Shown one piece after another: positions 17,320 through 26,040 of a DNA stretch of 64,000 nt. Under the pieces are notes generated by a model that was given only the letters and a program-made list of their open reading frames with translations, was not told where the DNA came from and searched no databases. Origin of the DNA: Labilithrix sp. (GTDB taxonomy: Bacteria > Myxococcota_A > Polyangia > Polyangiales > Polyangiaceae). The stretch is taken from contig JAHBWD010000012.1 in NCBI GenBank assembly GCA_019637175.1, positions 117,088 through 181,087 of the forward strand. The letters run 5' to 3'. How positions within the stretch are numbered: position 1 is the stretch's first letter; every line of letters starts with the position of its first letter. Position numbers and translations under genes: made by a program.

Positions 17320-18687
17320 TCAATCCGACTTCGGCGCGCACGGCTGCACGTCCGCGGCCTCGATCGCGGCGAGCAGCGTCGCCGTGAGCCCGCCCGCCGC
17401 GCCGTACCATCCCGCGGAGACCTGCGGATCGTCCTCGACGCGCTCGGCTTGGATCGTGAAGCGCTCCGCCTCGTCTTCGGCGAAGATTCGAACGCGCGTC
17501 GCGCCGTCTTTCGCCCACACGTAGCGGCCGTACCAGTTGCTGTCGCTGATCGTCCAATCCCACCGCGCCTTGTCGGGGAGGCGCTCGAGCATCGCGTCGA
17601 TCGAGAGCGTCGAGCGGAACGCAAACGCGAACGCGCGCGGCTCGGCGCCCGTGAGCGTGTGGTGCTCGGGCTGCATGCGCCTCGCGACCCACTCGTCGAG
17701 CGACGGATAGATGTCCGCCGCGGGCGTCGTGGGGTCGACCTCCTTCGCCCACGTGAGGTGGACGACCACGGCGAGATCCTCGCCCACGAAGAGGACGTCG
17801 GCGCCGTCGTTGCGCGTCGCGACCGCGCGGAGCCCCGCGCGCCCGTGGAGTCGGTGACCGGGCACGAGCTCGCGCGCGAGCTCCTCTTCGAGGCCCTTGG
17901 CGTTCGTGACCGGCACCCACGGTTCGAGCAGCTTCAGATCCTCGACGCGGAGGCCCTTCTTCGGCGGCGCGAGGCGGAGCGCCACGACGCGATCGTCGAG
18001 CGGATCGGTCTCCATCCCCTGCTCGGGGTTCGCCCACTCGATCGCGGGCGGCGGCTCGGGAAAGACGCGGCGGATCGATCGGAGCAGCGTCTGCTGCACG
18101 CGCGCAGTGACGTAGCCGTCGCCGAACGGCGAGGTGAGCGCGCTCCACACCGTGCGGAGGTTCGTCATCGCCGAGTCGTGCTGATACGTCCCGAGGCAGA
18201 GCCCGACGCCGAGCCAGGCCTTGTTGTCGAGGATGTCGCAGCCCTCGGCCTCGAGCTGCGTCGCGGTCAGCTTGATCGCCTGCGCGAGCGCGCCGAGGCG
18301 GTTCGCGCGGAGGAGCACGAGGAGGGCCGCGGGAGCGTCGCTGCTCCTCTGCCACGCGACGACGAGCTTCTGGGGATCGAGCGAAGCGGCGCCCGCGGAG
18401 CGATCGATCCCCGCGACGATCGCGCCGAGCGGATCGGACGCATGGACGAACCGCTCGACGCCGCGCGAGGCCCACGCGCGGTGGCGCTTCTTCACGCCCT
18501 CGGCCCGCGAGGCCGAGTCGAGCGGCAGGAGCCGCACGCCGCCGTCACCGGGGTGCGCGAGGGCGTGATCGGCGCCGCCGTTCCAGATCGCGTCGGGGAT
18601 CCCGTCGGGATAGGCGTTGCATCGATCGCGATCGAGAGCGCCCCACTCGTAGTGGCGGCAGCCGTGACACTGGAGCGCTTGGGGCAC
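17320..18687 (-). CDS. Uncharacterised protein with N-terminal CxxC / GIP zinc-like motif
   Basis: 455 residues from a GTG at 18687. The N-terminus reads LQCHGCRHYEWGALDRDRC..YPDGIPDAIWNGG..H....PGDGGVRLLPL. This CxxC...C-AYPdGIPd-I-G--H--P-PGD-GI pattern is the small zinc-binding-looking module I recall from many short uncharacterised bacterial proteins. The following 400 residues are helical, then beta-rich, with no motif I can name; WVPVTNAKGLEEELARELV and a C-terminal WNWYGRYVW-like region stand out. No signal peptide is visible from this start. It converges with the 16885 lipoprotein gene and lies downstream of a glutathione S-transferase gene (53 nt). Confidence 0.72.
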   Translation of the reverse strand: MPQALQCHGCRHYEWGALDRDRCNAYPDGIPDAIWNGGADHALAHPGDGGVRLLPLDSASRAEGVKKRHRAWASRGVERFVHASDPLGAIVAGIDRSAGAASLDPQKLVVAWQRSSDAPAALLVLLRANRLGALAQAIKLTATQLEAEGCDILDNKAWLGVGLCLGTYQHDSAMTNLRTVWSALTSPFGDGYVTARVQQTLLRSIRRVFPEPPPAIEWANPEQGMETDPLDDRVVALRLAPPKKGLRVEDLKLLEPWVPVTNAKGLEEELARELVPGHRLHGRAGLRAVATRNDGADVLFVGEDLAVVVHLTWAKEVDPTTPAADIYPSLDEWVARRMQPEHHTLTGAEPRAFAFAFRSTLSIDAMLERLPDKARWDWTISDSNWYGRYVWAKDGATRVRIFAEDEAERFTIQAERVEDDPQVSAGWYGAAGGLTATLLAAIEAADVQPCAPKSD

Positions 18688-18740
18688 GGCGCGAGATTTT
18701 ACACGACCCGCTTCGCCGCTGCCGAGGCTGCTGAGGTTGC

Positions 18741-19358
18741 TCAGGGCGTCATCGCGGCGGCGTACGACGGGCGCGCCGCGGCCTTCTTCACCCACGCGTC
18801 GACCTTCGGCCAGCGCGCGAGATCGAAGCCGCACATTCCGACGTAGGCGACCCAGCCGGAGACGTGCAGATCGACGAGGCCGAACGAATCGGTGACGAGC
18901 CAGCTCCTCCCTTCGAGCGCGCTGTCGAGGATCCCGAGGTGCTTCTCGACGTCGGCCTTCGCGACTTCGGCCGCCTTCGCGTTGTGGCGTTCGGCGGGGA
19001 TCCGCGGCGACGTGTTGTGCAGCCAGCGCGAGAGCGCCTCGCCGAGCGAGACGTTGCACCACACGAGCCACTTCATCACCTCCGCGCGCTTCAGACCCGG
19101 CTCGGGGAAGAGCCTCTTCTGAACGCCGAAGGTCTCGCCGAGGTGAGTCATGATCGCGACCGATTCGAAGATCGGCGTCCCGTCGTGCACGAGGAGCGGC
19201 ACCTTCCCGTTCGGGTTGAGGGCGAGGAACGCGGGCCTGTCTTGATCGCGCGCGGCCAGATCGATCTTCACCTTCTCGTAGGGGACGCCGAGCTCTTCGA
19301 GCGCCCAGTGGACGGTGACGGCGGACGACATCGGGGCGTAGTGGAAGACGAGGCTCAT
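18741..19358 (-). CDS. Glutathione S-transferase-like protein
   Basis: 205 residues, cytoplasmic. The N-terminal thioredoxin-like domain has the GST pattern FHYAPMSSAVTVHWALEELG, with the SS/S position where the catalytic Ser or Tyr sits. It continues with NPNGKVPLLVHDG and the glutathione-binding ESVAIMTHL (about residues 62-72). The C-terminal helical domain contains SFGLVDLHVSGWVAYVG, corresponding to the conserved N-capping/hydrophobic-staple region. Length is normal for bacterial GSTs. It is transcribed divergently from nothing nearby; the 116-bp gap to the upstream minus gene probably holds its promoter. Electrophile specificity cannot be read from sequence. Confidence 0.88.
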   Translation of the reverse strand: MSLVFHYAPMSSAVTVHWALEELGVPYEKVKIDLAARDQDRPAFLALNPNGKVPLLVHDGTPIFESVAIMTHLGETFGVQKRLFPEPGLKRAEVMKWLVWCNVSLGEALSRWLHNTSPRIPAERHNAKAAEVAKADVEKHLGILDSALEGRSWLVTDSFGLVDLHVSGWVAYVGMCGFDLARWPKVDAWVKKAAARPSYAAAMTP

Positions 19359-19474
19359 GACGGGCTCCTTGGTGTGAATGCGCTTGGTTTTCGCGGCAGT
19401 GCCGCGACGCGAACCCGGAGCTTAGGCGCGTCGAATGACAGCTTCGTGTCAGGTTTGAAGAGCGACCGCGCGGA

Positions 19475-20134
19475 TCACTTGCAGCGCGGGACCGTGACGA
19501 GATCGGCGAACATCGGGCCGCCGTAGACGGTCGCGCGGAAGGCGCCTTCGCTGAAGTCGTCGGGCGTGCAGCTCGTCACCTGCGTCGTGTCTGCGGGGCA
19601 GGCGTAGCCGGCCTGGTTCGTACAGTCGCAGCCCGTCGCGAACTTGCAGCACGTCGTGTAGCCCTCGCAGGTCGCGCGCGTGTCGTCGCGCGAGCCGGGG
19701 CCGCCGAGGAGCAGGAACGAGGCGACGCCGCAGCGACAGGTGTCGAACTCTCCGCTGCCGCCGTCACCGCCCCCGCCGGTGACCTTCTGGAAGACACACT
19801 TCGGCTGGCAAGTGCACTCGCGGCGGAGCGGCGGCCCGGTCACGTCGTACGAGACGCAGTAGTGAGGGAGCTCGTTGATCGGGCACGCGTCGATCGGCCC
19901 GGTGCCGAACGGCGACTCGTCTTCTCCGCAGGAGCACGCGTCGCTCGCCGTCGATCCGGCGTATGTCCCGCACCGCGTCGGGATGCCCGCCTCGCGCCTC
20001 GGGGTCGCGTCGGTCGATCCGCCGTCGACGGGTTGGTTCTCCCGGGGGTTGGGATCGGGCTCCTCGGTCGAGCAGGCCAGCAGCGCAAGCAGGGCGACCA
20101 CGGCGACGGAGGCCGTCTTCTTCGCGCGCGTCAC
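19475..20134 (-). CDS. Cys-rich lipoprotein, unknown function
   Basis: 219 residues from a GTG at 20134. The signal peptide ends ALLALLAC (lipidated Cys about 21). The mature part has a Pro/Asp-rich spacer and then about 20 cysteines in clusters (CSCGEDE, CPINELPHYC, CTCQPKC, CRCG, CCKFATGCDCTNQAGYAC). This indicates a disulfide-stabilised secreted protein, but the spacing does not match the two large Cys-rich paralogues. No domain is recognised. It heads a minus-strand stretch and has a 427-bp gene-free region upstream. Confidence 0.78.
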   Translation of the reverse strand: MTRAKKTASVAVVALLALLACSTEEPDPNPRENQPVDGGSTDATPRREAGIPTRCGTYAGSTASDACSCGEDESPFGTGPIDACPINELPHYCVSYDVTGPPLRRECTCQPKCVFQKVTGGGGDGGSGEFDTCRCGVASFLLLGGPGSRDDTRATCEGYTTCCKFATGCDCTNQAGYACPADTTQVTSCTPDDFSEGAFRATVYGGPMFADLVTVPRCK

Positions 20135-20561
20135 GATCCGACGAGTATCACATCAGGGCGCGCGCCTCACCCGATGCTCCGCGGTCGAGGGCTCGGCGAG
20201 CATCCGGTACGCGCCGGGCGAAGCGAGGCGAGGCGCACGTTCGACGAGCGGAGACGGAAAAGGCTGCGGTGAAGGAAGGGTGATCCGCTGAGACTGCGGG
20301 AGCTCTTCGTCGTGCGAGGCGGACGGCGTTCGGGCCATCGCCGTAGCTTTCGGCCGCGCCGCCTCGCCCTCCAGTCACCCCGACGGATGGCACGCGGACG
20401 AGGGCACACGCCCCCACCCTTCGAGACACGAGATCTGCGGCGATTTCGGGTGTTTCCAATGAGACCGGACGTCTCATCTCGTCTCCGAAAGGCCGTGTAA
20501 GTCGATAGTTCCTTGCACGCGCGCCCGACCGGTCTACGACGTTTCGCGGGACGGGGAAGCC
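20135..20561. other. Gene-free divergent intergenic region with one inverted repeat
   Basis: This 427-bp stretch separates the minus-strand Cys-rich lipoprotein from the plus-strand kinase. Several short open frames exist, but none has a ribosome-binding site, family similarity or codon pattern that I can defend. A 6-bp inverted repeat, TGAGAC-CGGAC-GTCTCA at 20460-20476, about 85 nt before the kinase start, is the only structure I would point to as a possible operator. It is locally less GC-rich near 20440-20510, as expected for a promoter. Confidence 0.45.
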
Positions 20562-22184
20562 ATGCCTTGCGAGGTCCTATCGTCGGAGCATCTCGAGGAG
20601 CTCGAGGAGCGGCGCCCCTACCGGGAGACGCACGCCTCGCTGCAAACCGGAATGCGCCTCGGCCGGTACGAGCTGCTCGCGCCCGTCGCCACCGGCGGGA
20701 TGGCCACCGTCTGGGCCGCGCGCTTGCTCGGCCACCACGGCTTCTCGAAGCTCGTCGCGATCAAGACGATCCTCCCGCACCTCGCGTGCGAGCGTCAGTT
20801 CGAGCGGATGTTCCTCGAAGAGGCGCGCATCGCCTCCAACATCCACCACCCGAACGTCTGTGACATCTACGAGTTCGGCGAAGACCAGGGCATCCTCTAC
20901 CTCGCGATGGAGTGGGTGGGCGGTGACTCGCTCTCCCACATCCTCGGGCGCGGCACGAAGAACGCGACGCCGATCGACGTGCGCATCGCGGCGCGCATCT
21001 TCGCCGACGCTTGCGGCGGGCTCGCCGCCGCGCACGATCTGGTCGACGCCGACGGCCGACCGCTCGACATCGTCCATCGAGACATCTCTCCCCAGAACGT
21101 GCTCGTGAACGAGAACGGCGTCGTCAAGCTCGCCGACTTCGGCGTCGCCAAGGCGCTCGGCGAGTCGAGCGAGAAGACGGTCGGGCAGCTCAAGGGCAAG
21201 CTCTCGTACATGGCGCCCGAGTACATCGAGGGCGAGAAGGTCGACCGCCGCATCGACGTCTACGCGATGGGCGTCGTGCTCTACGAAGCGACGCTCGCGC
21301 GCCTCCCGTTCGTCGGCGAGCGCGAGTCCGCGCTGATGGAGGCGATCCTGCGGGGCGCGCCGCCGAAGCCGAGCGAGGTCGCCGTCAGCTACCCGCGCGA
21401 GCTCGAGGCCATCGTGCTCCGCGCGATGGCGCGCGATCCGCGAGGGCGCTTCGCCGACGCCGAGCAGCTCGGCATCGCCCTCGAAGAGTGGCTCGCGCGG
21501 AGCGGGCCGCCCGTCATGCAGAGCGCCGTCGCGCGCATGGTCACCGGACGCGTGGGCCTTCGGATCGAAGATCGCCGCTTGCACCTGAAGCAAACGATGC
21601 GCTCGCTCGACGAGCCCGGGCCTGCCTCGCACGAGCGGCCTTCGATCCAGTCGGGCGCGTTCGTCCGCGCGGCCCCCGAGGCGATCGAGCCCGTCATCCA
21701 CAGCGCGCCGCCGGCGTCGCTCTCGCCGTGGGTCCGCGGCGCGCCTTCGACGCCGCCGCCGCCGCCCGCGTTCGAGGCGCCGCCGCAGAGCTTCACGCCG
21801 GCGCCCGCGCAGGCGACGCCGCCGCGCAAGAACGGAGCGCCGGAGCTCGTCTTCGTCGCCGTGTCGATCGCGATGTTCATCGCGCTCGGCGTCATCGGCA
21901 CGCAGGTGCTCCGGCGAAGCACGCAGAGCGAGCCCGCCGCCGCGGGGCGCGCGTTCGAGGCGCCGCCGCCCGCCGCGCAGCCCGTCGTCGCGCCGACGAT
22001 GATCGAGCTGCCCGACGATCCCCCACCTGCCCCTGCATCGGCGTCGACGTCAGCGTCGGCGGAAGGGCCAGACGCCGTCCCCGTCATGTCGGCAGGCGAT
22101 CTGCCGAACGCGCAGCCGGCTCCCGCGATGAATCCCGTCATGCGGCGCGTGGTGAGCGAGAGCGTTCCGCCGAATCCGTATTGA
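20562..22184 (+). CDS. Transmembrane Ser/Thr protein kinase
   Basis: 540 residues. After an Arg/Glu-rich 30-residue leader comes the kinase domain (about 35-315), with Gly-loop VATGGMATV, VAIKTI lysine, HRDISPQN catalytic loop, ADFGVAKALG and MAPEYIEG. A Pro-rich juxtamembrane region follows (SAPPASLSPW...PAFEAPPQSF), then one membrane helix around 430-450 (LVFVAVSIAMFIALGVIGT) and a short Pro/Ala extracytoplasmic tail with no recognised sensor domain. The topology is that of a standard PknB-like receptor kinase with a reduced sensor. The ATG at 20562 gives a compact leader; an ATG 30 codons later (GMRLGRYEL) is an alternative start. A small lipoprotein gene follows 14 nt later. Confidence 0.9.
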   Translation: MPCEVLSSEHLEELEERRPYRETHASLQTGMRLGRYELLAPVATGGMATVWAARLLGHHGFSKLVAIKTILPHLACERQFERMFLEEARIASNIHHPNVCDIYEFGEDQGILYLAMEWVGGDSLSHILGRGTKNATPIDVRIAARIFADACGGLAAAHDLVDADGRPLDIVHRDISPQNVLVNENGVVKLADFGVAKALGESSEKTVGQLKGKLSYMAPEYIEGEKVDRRIDVYAMGVVLYEATLARLPFVGERESALMEAILRGAPPKPSEVAVSYPRELEAIVLRAMARDPRGRFADAEQLGIALEEWLARSGPPVMQSAVARMVTGRVGLRIEDRRLHLKQTMRSLDEPGPASHERPSIQSGAFVRAAPEAIEPVIHSAPPASLSPWVRGAPSTPPPPPAFEAPPQSFTPAPAQATPPRKNGAPELVFVAVSIAMFIALGVIGTQVLRRSTQSEPAAAGRAFEAPPPAAQPVVAPTMIELPDDPPPAPASASTSASAEGPDAVPVMSAGDLPNAQPAPAMNPVMRRVVSESVPPNPY

Positions 22185-22198
22185 GCGATATCCTCGCT

Positions 22199-22840
22199 GT
22201 GTTGAAGCGAGCATCCGTCGGCCTGCTCTCCTTGCTCTTCTTCGCCGCGTGCTCGTCGTTCGGCGAGGCGCAGACGCCCCCGGACGGCCCCGTTGCCGAC
22301 GCTGCGGCAGACGCGTCTTCCTCCGACGGCGACAGCGACGCCGGTGCGTGTTCGCCCAAGACGGGTGAGCTCGTCTTGGACTCGACGATGACCAAGATCG
22401 TCGATCTCGAGCCGGCGAAGGCGGACACGGTGACGGGCATCCAGTATCAGCCTGGCGGCAACGGCTGTCCGCTCACCCTCGGCAGCGAGGACGCCGTGCG
22501 TTTCACGTTCGTCGTCTTCAACGCGACGGCGAGCGACGCGGTGCTCGAGGCGTGGGCCAAGTGCAGAAGCGGCGATGACACGATGAGCGTCATCGGCTAC
22601 GCGACCGACGAGCCCCCATCCACGCCGGCGACGATCCTCCAGTGCACCGAGGCCGCGGTCGGATTCCAGGGAACCCGGAGCGAAGACAACGGTGGATCGG
22701 GGTGGTGCAAGGCCCTCCTCGCCACGAAGAACCAGGCCATACCCATCCGCCGATGCGGCCGCGCGGTCGTCTTCTTCGAGTCGCCCAACCTCATGCAGGC
22801 GCCGCCCACCGCCGCGCTTCGCCTTCAGCCCGCCCGCTGA
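22199..22840 (+). CDS. Lipoprotein downstream of kinase
   Basis: 213 residues starting at GTG 22199 (then TTG; both in frame) with signal peptide VLKRASVGLLSLLFFAAC and a clear lipobox. A Ser/Asp/Ala-rich spacer (DAAADASSSDGDSDAGAC) precedes a globular region containing CPLTLGSEDAVRFTFVVFNATASDAVLEAWAKC, CTEAAVGF, WCKALL and RCGRAVVFF, suggestive of a small beta-sandwich with disulfides. No family is recognised. It is 14 nt downstream of the kinase gene, which makes it a plausible extracytoplasmic partner of that kinase. The frame extends upstream through the kinase gene in another phase, so the start is inferred from the signal peptide. Confidence 0.7.
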   Translation: MLKRASVGLLSLLFFAACSSFGEAQTPPDGPVADAAADASSSDGDSDAGACSPKTGELVLDSTMTKIVDLEPAKADTVTGIQYQPGGNGCPLTLGSEDAVRFTFVVFNATASDAVLEAWAKCRSGDDTMSVIGYATDEPPSTPATILQCTEAAVGFQGTRSEDNGGSGWCKALLATKNQAIPIRRCGRAVVFFESPNLMQAPPTAALRLQPAR

Positions 22841-22865
22841 TCGTTCGTCGCGCCCGTCGCGCCCG

Positions 22866-24545
22866 TCAGCGCCGGAAGCGGAGCGGGATCTGGAGCGAGC
22901 GCGCCGAAGGCGACGGCGGGAACGTCCACGATCGCGCCTGACCCTGCACGCACTGCGCGAGCGACGGATCGGTCGCCGACGCCGTCGCTCCGCTCACCGC
23001 GCCGCTCGGCTCGACCGAGACGGCCACCGTCACGACGGACGTCGACTTCTCCGACACCTCCCAGCAGCGCTCGCGAACGGCGGCGTAGTATCGACGCCCC
23101 GCCTGGAAGGCGACGGCGGCGTCGTCATCCTCTCCCGCCGTCGCCGACGAAGACGCCGCGGGCGCGTCCGCGCGCGGCGGACGCGGCCGAAGGGCCGGGC
23201 GCGGATCCTTCTCTTCGACGGTCGACGCGACGATCACCTGCGCCGAAGGAACCGGCGCCGGCTCGATGGTCACGGAGCCCTGCGGCACGTCGATCGACAC
23301 GGGCGGCGTCGTCGGCGCCGGCTCGGCGGCGCGCGGCGCGGGCGGTCGCGACATCATCGACGAGACCGCCCACGCGCCGGCGATCGCCGCCGTCATGGCG
23401 ATCGCGACGGAGCGCCATCGCGATCGCGCGGGCCGTTCGACCTTGGTGATCGTCGCGGGAGCCGGCGACGGCGCCTTGGGCCGCGTCGTCGTTCGCGCGC
23501 CGGGCGCTGGCGCGTCGGGATCGCTCTCGCCGGCAGGCGGGGCGACCTCTTGCGCCGCCGAAGAAGCGATGAGCTCCGCCTCGTCGACGATGGCCGCGTC
23601 GTCGTCGTCGTCCACGATCTCCACGTCTTCGGCCGCGAGCTGCACCGCTGGCGCCGATCGAGGCGCGACCGAAGGGATCCGGCCGTACGACGACATGTCG
23701 AGCGCGCGAAGCGCCGCCGCAAGCTCGTCCATGTCGGTGTAGCGATCGTCGGGCGACTTCTCGAGGCAGCACGCGATGATCGCCGTGAGCCCTCTCGGCA
23801 GCTCGGACCGCGCGTCGAGCGGAACCGGATCGTGGAGCACCTTCACGATCACCTCGGTCATCGATCCACCGTCGAACGGAACCTCGCCGGTCACGAGCTC
23901 GTACAGGATGATGCCGACCGACCAAATGTCGGACCGCGCATCGGCCGACGTCGCGCTCTTCATCTGTTCGGGCGCCATGTACCAGGGCGACCCCATGATC
24001 TCCTTCGTGTCCGTCCGGCGGCGATCGTGCCGCTCCACCTTCGAGATGCCGAAGTCGAGCACCTTGACGCGCGGCGGGCGCCCGCGTGTCTTCGCGAGGA
24101 ACAGGTTCGCCGGCTTGACGTCGCGATGGATGATCCCGAGCGAATGCGCCTCGCGGAGCGCGTCGCACACCTGGAGCACGTAGTGAACGGCTTCGGGCGG
24201 CGGGACCTTCTTGCGGCGCGAGAGGAGCGTCGCGAGATCCTCGCCCTCGAGATACTCCATCACCATGTACGGCGTGCCGTCGGGCAGCGCGCCGACATCC
24301 ATGACGCGCGCGACGTGCTCGCTCTTGATCTTGACCGCCGCGCGCGCTTCGACCCCGAAGCGCGCGCGCACGCCGGCGTTCTCCAAGCGATGCGGCAGCA
24401 GGATCTTGATGGCGACGAGCTCGTCGAGATCTCGATGGCGCGCCGCGATCACCACCGCCATGCCGCCCTGCCCGAGCACGCGCTCGACGACGTAGCGGCC
24501 CCCGATGAGCTGCCCAACCTTTATCGGCAGCGCCTCGTGAGGCAT
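22866..24545 (-). CDS. Ser/Thr kinase with extracytoplasmic AgmX/TonB-like C-terminal domain
   Basis: 559 residues. The kinase domain covers about 15-285 (Gly-loop GQGGMAVV, VAIKILLPHRL, HRDVKPANLFL, LDFGISK, MAPEQMKS, SDIWSVG). A linker with a run of acidic residues (VDDDDDAA) follows, then one membrane helix around 390-410 and a long Pro-rich segment. The C-terminal domain of about 95 residues has YYAAVRERCWEV...TVAVSVEPSGAVSGATASATDPSLAQCVQGQARSWTFPPSPSARSLQIPLRF. That domain has the TonB-C/AgmX shape (VxxxG-V--------L--C----W-FP). The likely arrangement is cytoplasmic kinase, periplasmic TonB-like domain. It is the last gene of a minus-strand operon, 60 nt after another kinase gene. Confidence 0.9.
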   Translation of the reverse strand: MPHEALPIKVGQLIGGRYVVERVLGQGGMAVVIAARHRDLDELVAIKILLPHRLENAGVRARFGVEARAAVKIKSEHVARVMDVGALPDGTPYMVMEYLEGEDLATLLSRRKKVPPPEAVHYVLQVCDALREAHSLGIIHRDVKPANLFLAKTRGRPPRVKVLDFGISKVERHDRRRTDTKEIMGSPWYMAPEQMKSATSADARSDIWSVGIILYELVTGEVPFDGGSMTEVIVKVLHDPVPLDARSELPRGLTAIIACCLEKSPDDRYTDMDELAAALRALDMSSYGRIPSVAPRSAPAVQLAAEDVEIVDDDDDAAIVDEAELIASSAAQEVAPPAGESDPDAPAPGARTTTRPKAPSPAPATITKVERPARSRWRSVAIAMTAAIAGAWAVSSMMSRPPAPRAAEPAPTTPPVSIDVPQGSVTIEPAPVPSAQVIVASTVEEKDPRPALRPRPPRADAPAASSSATAGEDDDAAVAFQAGRRYYAAVRERCWEVSEKSTSVVTVAVSVEPSGAVSGATASATDPSLAQCVQGQARSWTFPPSPSARSLQIPLRFRR

Positions 24546-24605
24546 CCCCCGCAGCGTATCTCAACCTGCATCCCCGTCCATCACGCGCCGGGGCGGCGCC
24601 CGCGT

Positions 24606-26033
24606 TCAGAAGATGGAGTCTTCCGCGGGAGACGGCTTCGCCCGCTTGCCGGCGTCGGGCTTCGTCGAGGCGCTCGGCGGCGGCGCGCTCGTGGAGGGCG
24701 CGACGCTCTTCGCGGGCGCGGCGGAGGCGGCGAAAGGAGCCGAAGGCGCCGAGGTCGCCGAGGTCGCCGGGGGAGCAGGCTCGACCGTGGCGCTCTCGGC
24801 CGGCGCCGGGATCGGCGTCTCGACGGAGGACGCGCCCGGAGCCCCGAGCGACGGCGGCTCGTCGGTTCGCATCGTCGTGAACTTCCAGATCGCGGCGCCG
24901 ACGACCGCGAGGGCGACGATCCACACCACTCCCGCGATCGCGACGTCGCGGCGTCGAGGCTCCGCGTTCGACTCGGTGCCGATCAGCGAAGTCTTCTCGT
25001 CGCTCGGGAGGATCTCTCCGGCCGCCGCCGTCGCCGGCAGGAACGGATCCGGCGGCGTCGCGGGGAAGACGCGGCTCTCGGTGGGCAGCGCCCCGAGCGC
25101 CGTCGTCGCGGCGGCCCTCGCGCGCGGCAGCGGCGCGTCGTGCATCTCTTCCCACGCGGCGCGCAGCGCGAGCTGCATCGCGCGCGCGTCCGGCCAGCGC
25201 TCCGACTTCTCGAGGCGGAGCGCGCGATCGACGATCTCCGCCAGCTCCTTCGGCACGTCGGGCGCGACCGATCGGAGCTCGCGTGCCTGGACCATGAACG
25301 TTCTCGCGACGATCTCCTGGACGGTCCCGTCTTCGTGCACCGTCGTGCCCGAGAGCAACCAGAACATCGTCGCCGCGAGCGACCACACGTCGCTCTGGGC
25401 GTCGACCTCGTCCCATTTCCCGCGCGCCTGCTCGGGCGCCATGAACGACGGCGTGCCCATCCCCACGCCCGCCTGCGTGGAGCTCGCCGACGACGGCTCG
25501 GCCAGCGCGGCGATCCCGTAGTCGAGCACCTTCACGACGCCCGCGTGGGTGATGAAGATGTTCGCGGGCTTGAGATCGCGGTGAAAGATCCTCTTTTCGT
25601 GCGCGGCGACGAGCATGTCGAGCACGGGGTCGACCAACGACATCGTCTCCGACGCCTCGAGCGTGCCCCCGGCGCGGTAGGCCCGTGCCTCGAGCGTCAC
25701 ACCTTCGAGCAGCTCCATGACGAGGAAGACGTCGTCGCCGTCCTCGTCGTCGTCGAGGATCTTCACCGCGCCGCCGTGACCGATCTTGTTGGCGATGTAG
25801 CCTTCGCGGAGGAATCGCTTCTTGACGGCCTCGTCGGCCGCGCGATGCGGGTGGAGGATCTTCACCGCGCCGCGCATTCCGTTGCGGTGCGTGGCCTCGT
25901 AGACGGCGGCCATGCCGCCGACGCCGATGAGCGAATCGAGATGCCACTTGTCGCGCAGCGTCTTGCCGACGCGAAGCTCCGCTTTTCTCTGGAGGATTTC
26001 CTCCGCGAGCTCCTCTGCACCCGTCCCGTGCAT
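24606..26033 (-). CDS. Transmembrane Ser/Thr protein kinase (DYG variant)
   Basis: 475 residues. The leader contains EELAEEILQRKAELRVGKTL, and the kinase domain is about 30-295: Gly-loop GVGGMAAV, GAVKIL lysine, [20 protein letters not shown] (Tyr replaces Phe in DFG, a tolerated substitution), FMAPEQARG. One membrane helix lies near 370-390 (IAGVVWIVALAVVGAAIW), and the Ala/Pro/Ser-rich tail is unstructured, with no sensor domain. The start ATG at 26033 follows the peptidase stop by 7 nt, and the GAGGG ribosome-binding site overlaps that stop. The genes are thus tightly coupled in one operon with two other kinases. Confidence 0.9.
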   Translation of the reverse strand: MHGTGAEELAEEILQRKAELRVGKTLRDKWHLDSLIGVGGMAAVYEATHRNGMRGAVKILHPHRAADEAVKKRFLREGYIANKIGHGGAVKILDDDEDGDDVFLVMELLEGVTLEARAYRAGGTLEASETMSLVDPVLDMLVAAHEKRIFHRDLKPANIFITHAGVVKVLDYGIAALAEPSSASSTQAGVGMGTPSFMAPEQARGKWDEVDAQSDVWSLAATMFWLLSGTTVHEDGTVQEIVARTFMVQARELRSVAPDVPKELAEIVDRALRLEKSERWPDARAMQLALRAAWEEMHDAPLPRARAAATTALGALPTESRVFPATPPDPFLPATAAAGEILPSDEKTSLIGTESNAEPRRRDVAIAGVVWIVALAVVGAAIWKFTTMRTDEPPSLGAPGASSVETPIPAPAESATVEPAPPATSATSAPSAPFAASAAPAKSVAPSTSAPPPSASTKPDAGKRAKPSPAEDSIF

Positions 26034-26040
26034 TCGACCC

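Noticed and set aside
20148..20477. Small minus-strand frames between the Cys-rich lipoprotein and the kinase gene
   Set aside because: Arg/Ser/Pro-rich sequence without signal, domain or ribosome-binding site; overlapping frames in all phases.
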